Shown one piece after another: positions 44,072 through 52,726 of a stretch of DNA of 64,000 bases. Origin of the DNA: Povalibacter uvarum. Its GTDB lineage: Bacteria > Pseudomonadota > Gammaproteobacteria > Steroidobacterales > Steroidobacteraceae. The notes under the pieces were generated by a model. The model searched no databases and was not told the origin of the DNA. It worked only from the letters and a program-made list of their open reading frames with translations. The position numbers were made by a program, and so were the translations under genes. The stretch spans positions 930,001 through 994,000 of the forward strand of contig NZ_JACHHZ010000002.1 of assembly GCF_014202975.1 (NCBI RefSeq), given 5' to 3'. Numbering within the stretch: the first letter of the stretch is position 1; the number at the start of each line of letters is the position of its first letter.

Positions 44072-45364
44072 TTGACCTCACAAGCCTCCTCCCCCGACAG
44101 CACCCTCATCCGCGGCATCGGACGCTGGGACTTTGTCGCCCTCTTCATCAATTCCATCGTCGGTGCAGGCATCTTCGGGTTGCCGTCGCGCGTTGATGCG
44201 CTCATCGGTCCTTACAGCATCCTTGCCTATCTTCTTTGCGCGGTGCTGGTGCTGCTGATCATCTGGTGCTTCGCGGAGGCGGGCAGCCGCTTCACCGGGA
44301 CGGGTGGGCCGTATCTGTACGCGACCGAAGCATTCGGTCCGACGGTCGGTTTCCAGATCGGGTGGCTGATGTGGCTTTCGCGCGTGGCTTCATTCGCTGC
44401 GCTGTCGAACCTGTTCATCAACTATCTCGGGCACTTCTGGCCCGATGCGGTGATGCCGGTACCGAGGGCCGTGCTGCTGACGTCGATCACGATGCTGTTC
44501 GCGGTCATCAACGTCACGGGTGTGCGCAATGGCGCGCTGCTCGCGGACCTGTTCACGATCGGCAAGATCGTTCCGCTCATCCTGTTCGTCGCGGCGGGGT
44601 TGTTCTTCGTGCAGCCGGCGAACTTCGAAGTCACCGACGTGCATGTCGACTACACGTCGTTCTCCGCCGCGGTGTTCCTGCTGGTTTTCGCGTTCACTGG
44701 CTTCGAAGCGGCGGTGATTCCGGGAGGCGAGATCAAGGATCCGCAACGCACGCTGCCGTTCGGAGCGATGGTCGCTTTCGCCATCATTGCGCCGCTCTAC
44801 ATTCTGATTCAGATCGTGTGCACGGGAACGCTGCCGGGGCTCGACCAGTCGGAGCGTCCGCTGGCCGATTCGGCCTCGAGCTTCCTGGGGAATGCGGGTG
44901 GAGCGCTCATGGCGGCGACGGCGCTCGTGTCGATTGCAGGCACACTCAACGGACTCATGCTCGCGGCGCCGCGCATCCTGTTCGCGATGGCGGAGCGCGG
45001 TCAGTTGCCGTCAGCGCTCAGCCAGCCGCAGCCGCGCTTTCGTACGCCGCACATCGCCATCGTGGCGACCGCTGCAGTCATGCTGGCGTTTACTCTGGCA
45101 GGAACCTTCGTCGGACTCGTCGCGATTGCGACACTTGCGCGGCTCACAACTTTCGCCGCGACCTGCGCGGCGGTGCCGAAGCTGCGCCGAATGCATCCCG
45201 ATCAACCCGCAGCCTTCGTCGTGCCGGGCGGCATGATCTCCGTCGTGCTCGCGTTGCTGCTGATCGCCTGGCTGCTGACGAGCAGCTCGCTTCAGGAAAC
45301 GATCACGGTATCGGTTGTGCTGCTGGTTGGCCTCGCGATTCAGTTCGCGATGCAGCGCCGTTAG
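44072..45364 (+). CDS. APC-family amino acid permease
   Basis: 430 residues from TTG 44072. About twelve membrane helices. The first carries the APC substrate-binding signature (FINSIVGAGIFGLPSRVDAL), and TM6-type FTGFEAAVIPGGEIKDPQRT is present. The C-terminal AALARLTTFAAT-like helices follow. Likely proton-coupled amino acid uptake at the inner membrane. The gene's last 62 bases overlap the convergent LysR gene. Upstream is a REP-like element that separates it from the hydrolase gene. Confidence 0.92.
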   Translation: MTSQASSPDSTLIRGIGRWDFVALFINSIVGAGIFGLPSRVDALIGPYSILAYLLCAVLVLLIIWCFAEAGSRFTGTGGPYLYATEAFGPTVGFQIGWLMWLSRVASFAALSNLFINYLGHFWPDAVMPVPRAVLLTSITMLFAVINVTGVRNGALLADLFTIGKIVPLILFVAAGLFFVQPANFEVTDVHVDYTSFSAAVFLLVFAFTGFEAAVIPGGEIKDPQRTLPFGAMVAFAIIAPLYILIQIVCTGTLPGLDQSERPLADSASSFLGNAGGALMAATALVSIAGTLNGLMLAAPRILFAMAERGQLPSALSQPQPRFRTPHIAIVATAAVMLAFTLAGTFVGLVAIATLARLTTFAATCAAVPKLRRMHPDQPAAFVVPGGMISVVLALLLIAWLLTSSSLQETITVSVVLLVGLAIQFAMQRR

Positions 45365-46298
45365 CACTCGGCGCGCGCGAAGCGGCAGCCAGCCCCGGCG
45401 CATCGGTCTGCGGGAACAGGCCGCTCACGAAATCGATGAATGCGCGGATCTTCGCCGTCGGCTGTCGATGCTGCGGATAGACAACGGACACGGGCCAGTA
45501 CGCGCCGTCATTCCAGTCCTCGAGCACAGGCTGCAACAGCCCGGCAGCGATCTGCGCTTCGACCGTGAAATCGAGGCTGCGAACAAAGCCTGCGCCGCTG
45601 ACGGCTGCTGCAACAGCAGACTCAGGGTCGCTGAACGACAGGCGTCCTGCCGGCGTCAGCGTCAGCTCCACATCGCCTTTCTTGTACATCCATTCCCGGA
45701 CCTGGTTGTTGCCCGGCTTGAACATCTGCAGGCAGTGTTCCGGCTTCAATTCGGTCGGATCGCGAGGAAGGCCGTGGCGCTCGATGAATTCAGGCGATGC
45801 GCAGGTCACGCCACGCAGCTGGCCGATGCGGCGGGCGATGAGGCTCGAATCGCTCAGGTGACCCACACGCAGGGCAGCATCGATGCCCTCCTGCACGAGA
45901 TCGATCACCCGGTCGTTCATGCTCATCTGCACGCTGATTTCAGGGTACTGCGCAATGAAACGCGGCAGCGCAGGGACGATGATGCGCCTGCCCAGAGACA
46001 CCGGGACGTCGACCCGCAGGCGACCGCGCGGAATACCCCGCGATTCGGAAACCTCGCTTTCGGCATGATCGAGCTGGCTCAGGGCTTCGCGACAGCGTTC
46101 GTAGAAAGCCGCGCCGACATCGGTCAGGCTCAGGGAACGGGTCGTGCGATTCAGCAAGCGCGCGCCAAGACGCTCTTCGAGCCGGCTGACCGCCTTGCTG
46201 ATCGCCGAGGGGGACATTCCCAGGGTCTGGGCGGCGGCCACGAAGCTGTGGGCTTCGACCACACGAACATAAGCAACAATGTCGCTGAAGTTATTCAA
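45303..46298 (-). CDS. LysR-family transcriptional regulator
   Basis: 331 residues. An N-terminal winged HTH (AYVRVVEAHSFVAAAQTLGM then SPSAISKAVSRLEERLGARL) is followed by the effector domain (LRVDVPVSLGRRIIVPALP). The extended C-terminal tail is Ala/Ser/Pro-rich. It is divergent from the NmrA-type gene, whose promoter region carries a near-palindrome, so control of that gene and itself is likely. It overlaps the permease gene at the 3' ends by 62 bases. Confidence 0.93.
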   Translation of the reverse strand: MNNFSDIVAYVRVVEAHSFVAAAQTLGMSPSAISKAVSRLEERLGARLLNRTTRSLSLTDVGAAFYERCREALSQLDHAESEVSESRGIPRGRLRVDVPVSLGRRIIVPALPRFIAQYPEISVQMSMNDRVIDLVQEGIDAALRVGHLSDSSLIARRIGQLRGVTCASPEFIERHGLPRDPTELKPEHCLQMFKPGNNQVREWMYKKGDVELTLTPAGRLSFSDPESAVAAAVSGAGFVRSLDFTVEAQIAAGLLQPVLEDWNDGAYWPVSVVYPQHRQPTAKIRAFIDFVSGLFPQTDAPGLAAASRAPSANGAASRTESRGQPAAQPIP

Positions 46299-46384
46299 TC
46301 AGCCGATTCCCCAACTTAGCAGGCGTCCTTTAATGGTCTGCATTGTAGGCCGGGGATTCATGAAGTCAGCGCACCATACTATTC

Positions 46385-46412
46385 GCCTGTCCCGGCGTTT
46401 ACCCGGACAGGC
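46385..46412. promoter_or_regulatory. Candidate operator between LysR and NmrA-type genes
   Basis: GCCTGTCC-N12-GGACAGGC is a perfect 8-bp inverted repeat (28 bp in all) in the 189-base divergent region. It could be bound by the LysR protein, although it does not follow the T-N11-A pattern closely. Confidence 0.4.
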
Positions 46413-46487
46413 CGCGCCCTTAATGTATCCGCCAGATCGAGAATTCGGACCACAATCTTTGCCCTTCGTGCGTTTTTCGGAGATCAG

Positions 46488-47345
46488 ATGCTGCTCGTAA
46501 CTGGAGCCACGGGGAATGTAGGCCAGGCGGTCCTCGCCGGACTGGCCGGTAAACCCGTCGCCGTACGCGCCCTGGTGCGCGATCCCGCCAAGTTGCGTGT
46601 CTCCGCCGACAATATCGAGGTCGTGCGCGGCGATTTCTCCGACGATAGCAGCCTGCAAAGGGCTCTTGAAGGCGTCGACGCGGCGTTCCTCGCGTCAGGT
46701 TTCTCGCCCCGGATGGCCGAATTGCACGGTCGTTTCGTGGCCGCGGCCAAGAAGGCCGGCGTTCCCCGGCTGGTTCAACTCTCAGGGGTCGGTGCCAACG
46801 CAGGCCTGTGCTGCGCTCGCGCCCTGCGGTGGCTGGGCCAGGTCGAAGGCAGTTCCCAGGCCAGCGGCATCCAGGTGACGCACCTGCGTCCCACCTTCTT
46901 CATGCAGAACCTGCTTCAGTTCGCGCCCGCGGTTGCAGCCCAGAATGTGATCGCCGGACCTTTCCGCACGAGTAAGTGGACGTTCGTCGATGCGCGCGAC
47001 GTGGGCGCGGTAGGCGCCATCGCTCTGCTCGATCCGACCCACTCAGGCCGGACCTATACGGTCACCGGCAGCGAATCCATCACGTACGACGAAGTGGCCA
47101 GCCGCATGAGCCATGTGCTCGGCAAGCCGATCCGCTACGTCGATATCACCGCGAACGAGGCCCGGGGCCGACTGCAGGCCGCTGGCGCGGCGCCGGTGAT
47201 GATCGAAGCAACTCTCGAGCTCTGGGATGCCTGCGCGTCCAACCTGATCAATGTCGCCCCGACGGATGTGGTGAAAGATGTGACGGGGCAGGAACCGCGA
47301 TCATTCGATGATTTCCTGCGGGATCACAGGCACGCGTTTACTTGA
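46488..47345 (+). CDS. NmrA/atypical SDR NAD(P)-binding protein
   Basis: 285 residues. An N-terminal Rossmann fold with TGATGNVGQAVL (GxxGxxG type), then VRALVRDPAKL, and RLVQLSGVGANAG. The catalytic Tyr-x3-Lys of classical SDRs is not evident, as is usual for NmrA/quinone oxidoreductase 2-like proteins. HLRPTFFMQNLLQF and VDARDVGAVGAIALLD are typical of the group. Probably a redox sensor or quinone/NAD(P)H-dependent reductase. It ends two bases before the convergent spoVR gene. Confidence 0.9.
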   Translation: MLLVTGATGNVGQAVLAGLAGKPVAVRALVRDPAKLRVSADNIEVVRGDFSDDSSLQRALEGVDAAFLASGFSPRMAELHGRFVAAAKKAGVPRLVQLSGVGANAGLCCARALRWLGQVEGSSQASGIQVTHLRPTFFMQNLLQFAPAVAAQNVIAGPFRTSKWTFVDARDVGAVGAIALLDPTHSGRTYTVTGSESITYDEVASRMSHVLGKPIRYVDITANEARGRLQAAGAAPVMIEATLELWDACASNLINVAPTDVVKDVTGQEPRSFDDFLRDHRHAFT

Positions 47346-47347
47346 CC

Positions 47348-48727
47348 TCATCCCTGCACCGGCGCTGACACCGCGAGCTCCACCGTCCTCTTGTCATTGT
47401 CCACTGTCGTCAGCGTGACTGGCCGACGCCACACGCGGGCAATGTATTCGAGAACCTTGCGGCCGCGTTCCGGGTCGAGGCCTCGTCCGTCAGTGGCGTG
47501 GTCGTGAATCAATTCGAGTTTGCCGTCGACGTGGATGCGCGCTGCGCTCACCGTAGGCGCTCCGAATCCGTATTTGGGCGCGAGCAGTGCGTCGTGCAGC
47601 AGGGGCAGGTCGGTCTCCTGCACAGTCATCGTTCCATTCGCCGGCCCCTTGAAATGGAAGAGCTTCAGCTCTTTCGCAAGATCGAAAGTCAGGTGATTGC
47701 GCACGAATGCGAAGTCGTCGTCCTCGCACATGATCTTGCGTGCGCCCTCGAGGCCACGTTCCTCCACGATGTTTTCCCAGATCGAGAAACCGAGGTGATA
47801 CGGATTGGTCTGCAGGGCGACGTTCTCGCCGCTCGCTGTCGGTCTCACAACGTCGGAGTGACACTTGATCGCGTCGACATAAGCGGACTGCGGCAGGAAA
47901 TCCGCTTCACGTAGCAGCCGTGCATGCCAGAAGGAGGCCCATCCTTCATTCATGATCTGGCACGCGAACACCGGATAGAAATAGAACGACTCTTCGCGCA
48001 CGGCGAGGAAGATGTCGCGCTCCCATGGCTCGAGATCGGGTGCGTAGTTCGCGATGAACCACAGCAGGTCCTTCTCAGGATGCGGTGGGACTGGCGCACG
48101 CTTCGGCGCGCCGGTCGGCTTCGGTCGCGCAGTATCTGGTCCGAGCGACGCATAGCGCCGAGCGAAGTCGTTGTCAGGAATCTGCGAGGGCTCCGGCATG
48201 AGGTCCGCGTACCGCGACCGCCGCACACCCGCGTCGATATCGATGTGCTGCTCGAGCGACAGTGCAGCATCGAGCACGAGTTCGACGCGCTCGAGCCCAT
48301 GTTCCTGGATCGCTACGCCGATCTGCCGCGCATGCGCGGCGGCCTGCTCGACGATGTGTTCGCCCACCTGCGCCTGGCTGCGGCGAAAGAGCATGTTGTT
48401 GCTCGAGAAGTCCGCGTGCCCGAGAACGTGCGCCGTCACGAGCACGTTCTCCGCATAGCTGTTGCTTTTCGCGAGGTAGGCGCGCCCCGGATTGCCCGGG
48501 AACACGACTTCGAAGAGTCGCGACAATCCCATGCGATGCTGGATCAGCTGGTAGATGTACCGGACACCGAACGACCAGTGCGGCATTCGCACCGGCAGAC
48601 CGTAGATCGCAATCTCGGTCATGAAGCTTTCCGGCACGACTTCGAACTCGACCGGGTCGTACCGCATGCCCTGACTGCGGGCCAGCTGCTCGATGCGGGT
48701 GATGTGGGATTGCCAGTCTTCGGGCAT
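47348..48727 (-). CDS. ycgB: SpoVR family protein (YcgB)
   Basis: 459 residues, SpoVR/YcgB family. Conserved landmarks: YDPVEFEVVPESFMTEIAIY, GMPHWSFGVRY-like segment (RMPHWSFGVRYIYQLIQH), VFACQIMNEGWASFWH and NPYHLGFSIWENI. In enterobacteria YcgB belongs to the stress/stationary-phase set with YeaG and YeaH. The same three genes lie together here in the order yeaG, yeaH, spoVR on one strand, which supports a joint role. A heptamer inverted repeat separates spoVR from yeaH. Confidence 0.95.
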   Translation of the reverse strand: MPEDWQSHITRIEQLARSQGMRYDPVEFEVVPESFMTEIAIYGLPVRMPHWSFGVRYIYQLIQHRMGLSRLFEVVFPGNPGRAYLAKSNSYAENVLVTAHVLGHADFSSNNMLFRRSQAQVGEHIVEQAAAHARQIGVAIQEHGLERVELVLDAALSLEQHIDIDAGVRRSRYADLMPEPSQIPDNDFARRYASLGPDTARPKPTGAPKRAPVPPHPEKDLLWFIANYAPDLEPWERDIFLAVREESFYFYPVFACQIMNEGWASFWHARLLREADFLPQSAYVDAIKCHSDVVRPTASGENVALQTNPYHLGFSIWENIVEERGLEGARKIMCEDDDFAFVRNHLTFDLAKELKLFHFKGPANGTMTVQETDLPLLHDALLAPKYGFGAPTVSAARIHVDGKLELIHDHATDGRGLDPERGRKVLEYIARVWRRPVTLTTVDNDKRTVELAVSAPVQG

Positions 48728-48740
48728 GGGAGATTACCTT

Positions 48741-48847
48741 GGCTGCGAGCTGCGAGCGGCGAGCAATGAGCCAGAAAGGGAAACGTTCGGTCGCCGCGGA
48801 AAGCTCCGGTGTTCTGGCTCGCGGCTCACAGCTAGTCGCTCGCCGCT
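48741..48847. repeat. Inverted repeat with TGCGAGC heptamer arms
   Basis: The left arm GGCTGCGAGCTGCGAGCGGC followed by GAGCAATGAGCCAGA is complementary to the right arm TTCTGGCTCGCGGCTCACAG followed by CTAGTCGCTCGCCGC. The right arm runs into yeaH and supplies its last codons and TAG stop. Related copies are at 55588-55712, 56319-56431 and 60281-60360. Confidence 0.85.
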
Positions 48848-50019
48848 GCCTTGCCGAAGAAATGTCTCACCGCTCCCCAGATATCGTCCGTGCTGTTCGC
48901 GCGGTAGGCGCCGATGTTGCTTTCTTCGCGCGACAGTTCGTTGAAGAGCTTGCCGATCTCGCTGTCGGGCACGGTGCCTGCGAGCGGAGCGACTTCGAGA
49001 AAGCCCGCGTAGTTGCAGAGGTCGGTCAGTTCCCCGAGGGCTTGCTGTGCCTGCGGCTGATCGGACGGGAAGTTCTCGCCGTCGGATGCGTAGAACAAGT
49101 AGACGTTGTACTGCGCCGGGCTGAAGCGTTCCTCGATGACTTCGCGAACCTTCTTCAGACCCGCGGAGGCGACGGTGCCGCCAGTGCCGCTCACGCGGAA
49201 GAATTCCTCTTCCTGGAACTCCCACGCGTCGGAGGTGTGAGCAACGAACACGAGATCGAGATGCCGGTACTGGCGGCGCAGGCCCTGGATCGCCCAGAAG
49301 AAGAAGGTCTTTGCAATCTGCCGCTCGCGCTCGCCCATGCTGCCCGAGACATCGAGCAGCAGGATCACGACCGCTTGAGTGGCGGGCTGCTCGCGTTTCG
49401 CGAGCTGGCGGAAACGCAGATCGTCATCGGTGAAGGAGGGCGAATCGGCGCCTTGTGCCGATTGAACTCCGCGACGCTTGATCGATTCCTTCATCGAGCG
49501 CCGGCGATCGAGGCGTGAACGCGCGCCGCGTCGATCCCAGCCCTCGCGGGTCCAGTCGTCCTCGCGCGACTTGCCGGCTCTCGCTTCGAGATTGGGAAGC
49601 TGCATTTCTTCCCACAACCAGTCGACGATGTCGTCGATGCGGAATTCCAGCGTGTACTGGATGCCGCCTTCTTCGTTGCCGCCCTGGCCACGCTGATCGC
49701 TGTCCTGCTGCTGCGGCCGGCCGATGCGATCGCCGGGCTTCGCCTGTCCCTGGCCGACACCTTCCTGCTCGTTCGGAGGACGCAGTTTGAATCGATAGTG
49801 CTCGAGCATTCGCACCGGCACACGCACGGTGCTCGCGCCGCCCGTCAGGACATCGGCGCCTGCGACGATCTGCGGCAGATGCTGGCGCACGGCGTCGCGC
49901 ACTTTTTCGTTGTGCCGCAGCCAGTCGCGCGCGCCGCGCGAGAACAAGTCATACCATCCGGCGTCGCCCGGATTCGATCCCGGCTTGCCGCCAGGATCCG
50001 TCGAAGTGGGGTCGCTCAT
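48832..50019 (-). CDS. yeaH: YeaH/DUF444 von Willebrand-like protein
   Basis: 395 residues, DUF444. The C-terminal half is a VWA-like domain with the metal-ion site VVILLLDVSGSMGERERQIA (DxSxS). The N-terminal half is highly charged with an RQHLPQIV segment and DWLWEEMQLPNLE. In E. coli YeaH is co-expressed with the kinase YeaG under nitrogen or stationary stress. It lies 31 bases downstream of yeaG here. The C-terminal AAASD is encoded by the neighbouring repeat arm, so the natural end may have been altered. Confidence 0.94.
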   Translation of the reverse strand: MSDPTSTDPGGKPGSNPGDAGWYDLFSRGARDWLRHNEKVRDAVRQHLPQIVAGADVLTGGASTVRVPVRMLEHYRFKLRPPNEQEGVGQGQAKPGDRIGRPQQQDSDQRGQGGNEEGGIQYTLEFRIDDIVDWLWEEMQLPNLEARAGKSREDDWTREGWDRRGARSRLDRRRSMKESIKRRGVQSAQGADSPSFTDDDLRFRQLAKREQPATQAVVILLLDVSGSMGERERQIAKTFFFWAIQGLRRQYRHLDLVFVAHTSDAWEFQEEEFFRVSGTGGTVASAGLKKVREVIEERFSPAQYNVYLFYASDGENFPSDQPQAQQALGELTDLCNYAGFLEVAPLAGTVPDSEIGKLFNELSREESNIGAYRANSTDDIWGAVRHFFGKAAASD

Positions 50020-50050
50020 GTCGGTCTCGAAACCCCCAAAGTGATCTGTG

Positions 50051-52030
50051 CTACTCCTGCGCCAGCAACGTCGTCACGTAGCTGAGGGCCTCCTTGGCAC
50101 TATGCTCGTCATAACCGTATTCGCCGGTCAGTCGTTCCTGGACGGCGGAAATCTTCTTGCGGGCCTCATCGTCAGGCCGTGCGGCGGAAGTCACCAGTCG
50201 CAGCACGTCGCGGCGCTCTTCGAACAGGTACTGCTCGATTGCTTCGCGCATGCGTGAGTGACTGTTGAGCGTGAACTTCTCGTGCGCCTTGTAGGCAACC
50301 ATCGCCTTGCGCACGACTTCCTGGCGGAACGTGAGCTTGCCGGAGTCCGATACCTTGATCTTGTCCTCGACCGAACGCAGGAAACGCTCGTCAGCGGGAC
50401 GCGACTCGCCTGTGATCGGATCGGTGACCTCGCGGTGATCGAGGGAAGCCTCGACTTCGTCGAGGTACTTGTCGAGCAGCTGCTGCGCTTCGTCTTCGAA
50501 CGAAGCGAACAGGGCACGGTGCACGTCTTCCTTCACCCAGCGGTTGTAGAAGTCCTTGCGCGCGAGCACGAGATAGTCGATCCACAGTTTCTTCGCCTTT
50601 GCGTCCATGCGCGCGTCGTTCTCGATCGAGTCCTTGAGCGCCAGCAGTACTTCCATGCTGGTGAGGCTCTTCTTGTCGCTGCGCGTGATGGCGTTGGAAA
50701 TCGAGTTCACGATGAAGCGCGGGCTGACACCCGTCAGTCCTTCCTCGGGTGCTTCCGACCGCAGGCGCGTCACTTCGCTTTCGGCGAAGCCTTCGACTGC
50801 TTCGCCCGCGTACAGGCGAACCTTCTTCGACAGGTCGAGTCCTTCGCGTTCCGGTTTTATGAGCCGTGTAAGAACTGCAAAAACCGATGCGAGTCGCAGG
50901 GCATGCGGATCGAGGTGCACATCGCGGAAGGCAGGCGCAGCCGAGACGAGCTTGGTGTAGATGCGTGCCTCCTCGTTGTAAGAGAGCGTGTAGGGCACCC
51001 GCACGATGACCATGCGGTCGAGCAGCGCCTCGTTCTCTTTTTCCTGCAGGAACTTGTGGAATTCCGCGAGGTTGGTGTGCGCGAGAATCGTTTCGTCGAG
51101 ATAGATGAGCGGGAAGCGCGAGACTTTGACGTTCTTCTCCTGCGTCAGCGTGAGCAGGAGGTAAAGGAACTCGCGCTTCACCTTCAGGATTTCGATCATC
51201 TCCAGCACGCCGCGGCTCGCGGCGTAGACGGCGCCCGACCACGACCACGCACGCGGATCGCCTTCGTCGCCGAACTGCGCGACCTTCGAGAGATCGACCG
51301 AACCGACGAGATCAGCAAGATCGGCCGTCGTCGGGTCGTGCGGCGCGTAGGTGCCCACGCCGACGCGTGAAGCTTCGGATAGGAAGACGCGTTCGACCGG
51401 CATGCGAAGGAAGTCGCCTTCGAATTCGCGTTCGAGTCGATCGCGTGCCCAGGGGCTCAGTTCCCCACGGATTTCCACGCCATACGTATCGCGGAACTCC
51501 GCGCGCAGGCTGGCAGGAATCAGGTTGAGCGGCGACTCGTGCATGGGCGAGCCCTGCAACGCGTACATCGCTCCTTCATCGGTCAGGCTGTATTCCTCGA
51601 GGCCCCGCTTGAGCAGGATCGCCATCGTCGATTTGCCGCCGGACGGGGGTCCCAGCAGCAGCAGCAGGCGACGGCCAACGTCCGAACCTGCCGCGGAAGC
51701 TTTGAAGTAGTCGACGACGCGGCCGAGCGGTTCGTCTATGCCATAGAGCTCGCGCTTGAAGAGCTCCTTCGCGCCCGCGGTTTCTCCGGGGCCGTTGCCG
51801 TTCGCATCGGGCCGTCCATACCAGTTGAGCATGTCCCACAGATACTCGTGACTGGTGCGTGCGAGTTGTCGCGAGTTGTTGGGGATGACGGTGCGAAGAA
51901 ATTCGCCGAAGGTGCCGGACCAGTGCTGCGCACGGTGGAACCGGCTGTAGGCGCTCAAGGATTCAACGAAGCTCTCGCCGCGTTGCGAGGCGGACCCGCG
52001 CTGCGGGTTGGCCATCGGGCTGTCTGACAT
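50051..52030 (-). CDS. yeaG: PrkA/YeaG serine protein kinase
   Basis: 659 residues from ATG 52030, with GGAGGG upstream. PrkA AAA+ domain first: FLRTVIPNNSRQLARTSHEY, Walker A in LLLLLGPPSGGKSTMAILLK, then LYLLLTLTQEKNVKVSRFP and YLDETILAHTNLAEFHKF (Walker B-like DE). The C-terminal PrkA domain includes YTKLVSAAPAFRDVHLDPHA and ALKDSIENDARMDAKAKKLW. It is the first gene of yeaG-yeaH-spoVR. In E. coli it belongs to the general stress response and affects persistence and nitrogen starvation. It is a cytoplasmic ATPase/kinase. Confidence 0.96.
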   Translation of the reverse strand: MSDSPMANPQRGSASQRGESFVESLSAYSRFHRAQHWSGTFGEFLRTVIPNNSRQLARTSHEYLWDMLNWYGRPDANGNGPGETAGAKELFKRELYGIDEPLGRVVDYFKASAAGSDVGRRLLLLLGPPSGGKSTMAILLKRGLEEYSLTDEGAMYALQGSPMHESPLNLIPASLRAEFRDTYGVEIRGELSPWARDRLEREFEGDFLRMPVERVFLSEASRVGVGTYAPHDPTTADLADLVGSVDLSKVAQFGDEGDPRAWSWSGAVYAASRGVLEMIEILKVKREFLYLLLTLTQEKNVKVSRFPLIYLDETILAHTNLAEFHKFLQEKENEALLDRMVIVRVPYTLSYNEEARIYTKLVSAAPAFRDVHLDPHALRLASVFAVLTRLIKPEREGLDLSKKVRLYAGEAVEGFAESEVTRLRSEAPEEGLTGVSPRFIVNSISNAITRSDKKSLTSMEVLLALKDSIENDARMDAKAKKLWIDYLVLARKDFYNRWVKEDVHRALFASFEDEAQQLLDKYLDEVEASLDHREVTDPITGESRPADERFLRSVEDKIKVSDSGKLTFRQEVVRKAMVAYKAHEKFTLNSHSRMREAIEQYLFEERRDVLRLVTSAARPDDEARKKISAVQERLTGEYGYDEHSAKEALSYVTTLLAQE

Positions 52031-52052
52031 CGAACCGCCCTCCACTGAAAAT

Positions 52053-52082
52053 GTATCAATGCACTGAACGAAGTGAACTCAA
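52053..52082 (-). promoter_or_regulatory. Candidate promoter of the yeaG operon
   Basis: On the minus strand TTGAGT (52077-52082) and TGATAC (52053-52058) are 18 bases apart, placing the start about 15 bases before the ribosome site of yeaG. A sigma-70 or sigma-S reading is possible. Confidence 0.4.
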
Positions 52083-52691
52083 CGTGTCGACGCTGCTAAG
52101 CGTTGGACCGCGGTCGCCGCCACATGTCACATCGTTCGACCATCCTCATCGAGTACCGAAGGTCGTTCGCAAAACCTCGTAAGCAGCATACGCCCGGAGT
52201 CATCGTGGGCCGCCACTGTGCGAACCCGCAATGGTCTATAGGACCAAGACTGATCCATGGGGGAACATGTTCCCTTGGCGTGTGCGCCAAGGCAGTGCGC
52301 CGCATCGGGCGCGAGAATCCAGGAGAGATCGACAGCGGGAGTGTCAGAGCACGACCACGACTCGCTGCAACAGGAGCCGGATCGCGCAACGTTGCGCATG
52401 CCACGAGTGTGCGTGCGAAACATGAGTGCCTGATTACTCCCTTCCTGACGATCTTGCAATGCGATTCATTGCTGAGTGTGTTGCACGGCACATGCCAGCA
52501 CGTTCGAACCGAACGCTTGGCTTGCGTCGGTGTCACATTCAGATTCGATTCAGAGAAGTTCAGTGTGTGATTTCGGTCACACGGTGCGGCGCGAATGCGC
52601 GGCTGGCAGGAAATCCGACGCGTGACTGCGTCGGACGTGGAGTCATCGACAGATTGAAGATGTCCCGACAGGCGTCAGGAGAGAGACGTGG

Positions 52692-52715
52692 GCGCCCTCT
52701 CAAAAGAGAGGGCGC
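52692..52715 (-). terminator. Hairpin at the 3' end of lon
   Basis: GCGCCCTCTC-N4-GAGAGGGCGC, a perfect 10-bp stem with a four-base loop, 11 bases past the lon stop. No U-tract follows on the lon strand, so it may protect the transcript end or act with Rho rather than terminate intrinsically. Confidence 0.7.
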
Positions 52716-52726
52716 TTGCCTTGGGG

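Larger units (their letters stand above)
52031..52726. other. Long noncoding gap between lon and yeaG with several palindromes
   Basis: About 700 bases without a convincing gene; base composition is visibly less GC-rich than its neighbours. It contains two perfect 14-bp palindromes (GGGAACATGTTCCC at 52261-52274 and GCGCAACGTTGCGC at 52384-52397), a CCTTGGCG-TGTG-CGCCAAGG hairpin at 52273-52292 and a TCCGACGC-N6-GCGTCGGA hairpin at 52614-52635. The open frames here lack homology or codon bias. It probably holds the yeaG promoter and leader, and possibly a small RNA. Confidence 0.6.

Noticed and set aside
52096-52536. Overlapping 146- and 155-codon frames in the lon-yeaG gap
   Set aside because: Frames on both strands of about equal length, no ribosome site, no homology and uneven codon use; the palindromes argue for noncoding function.
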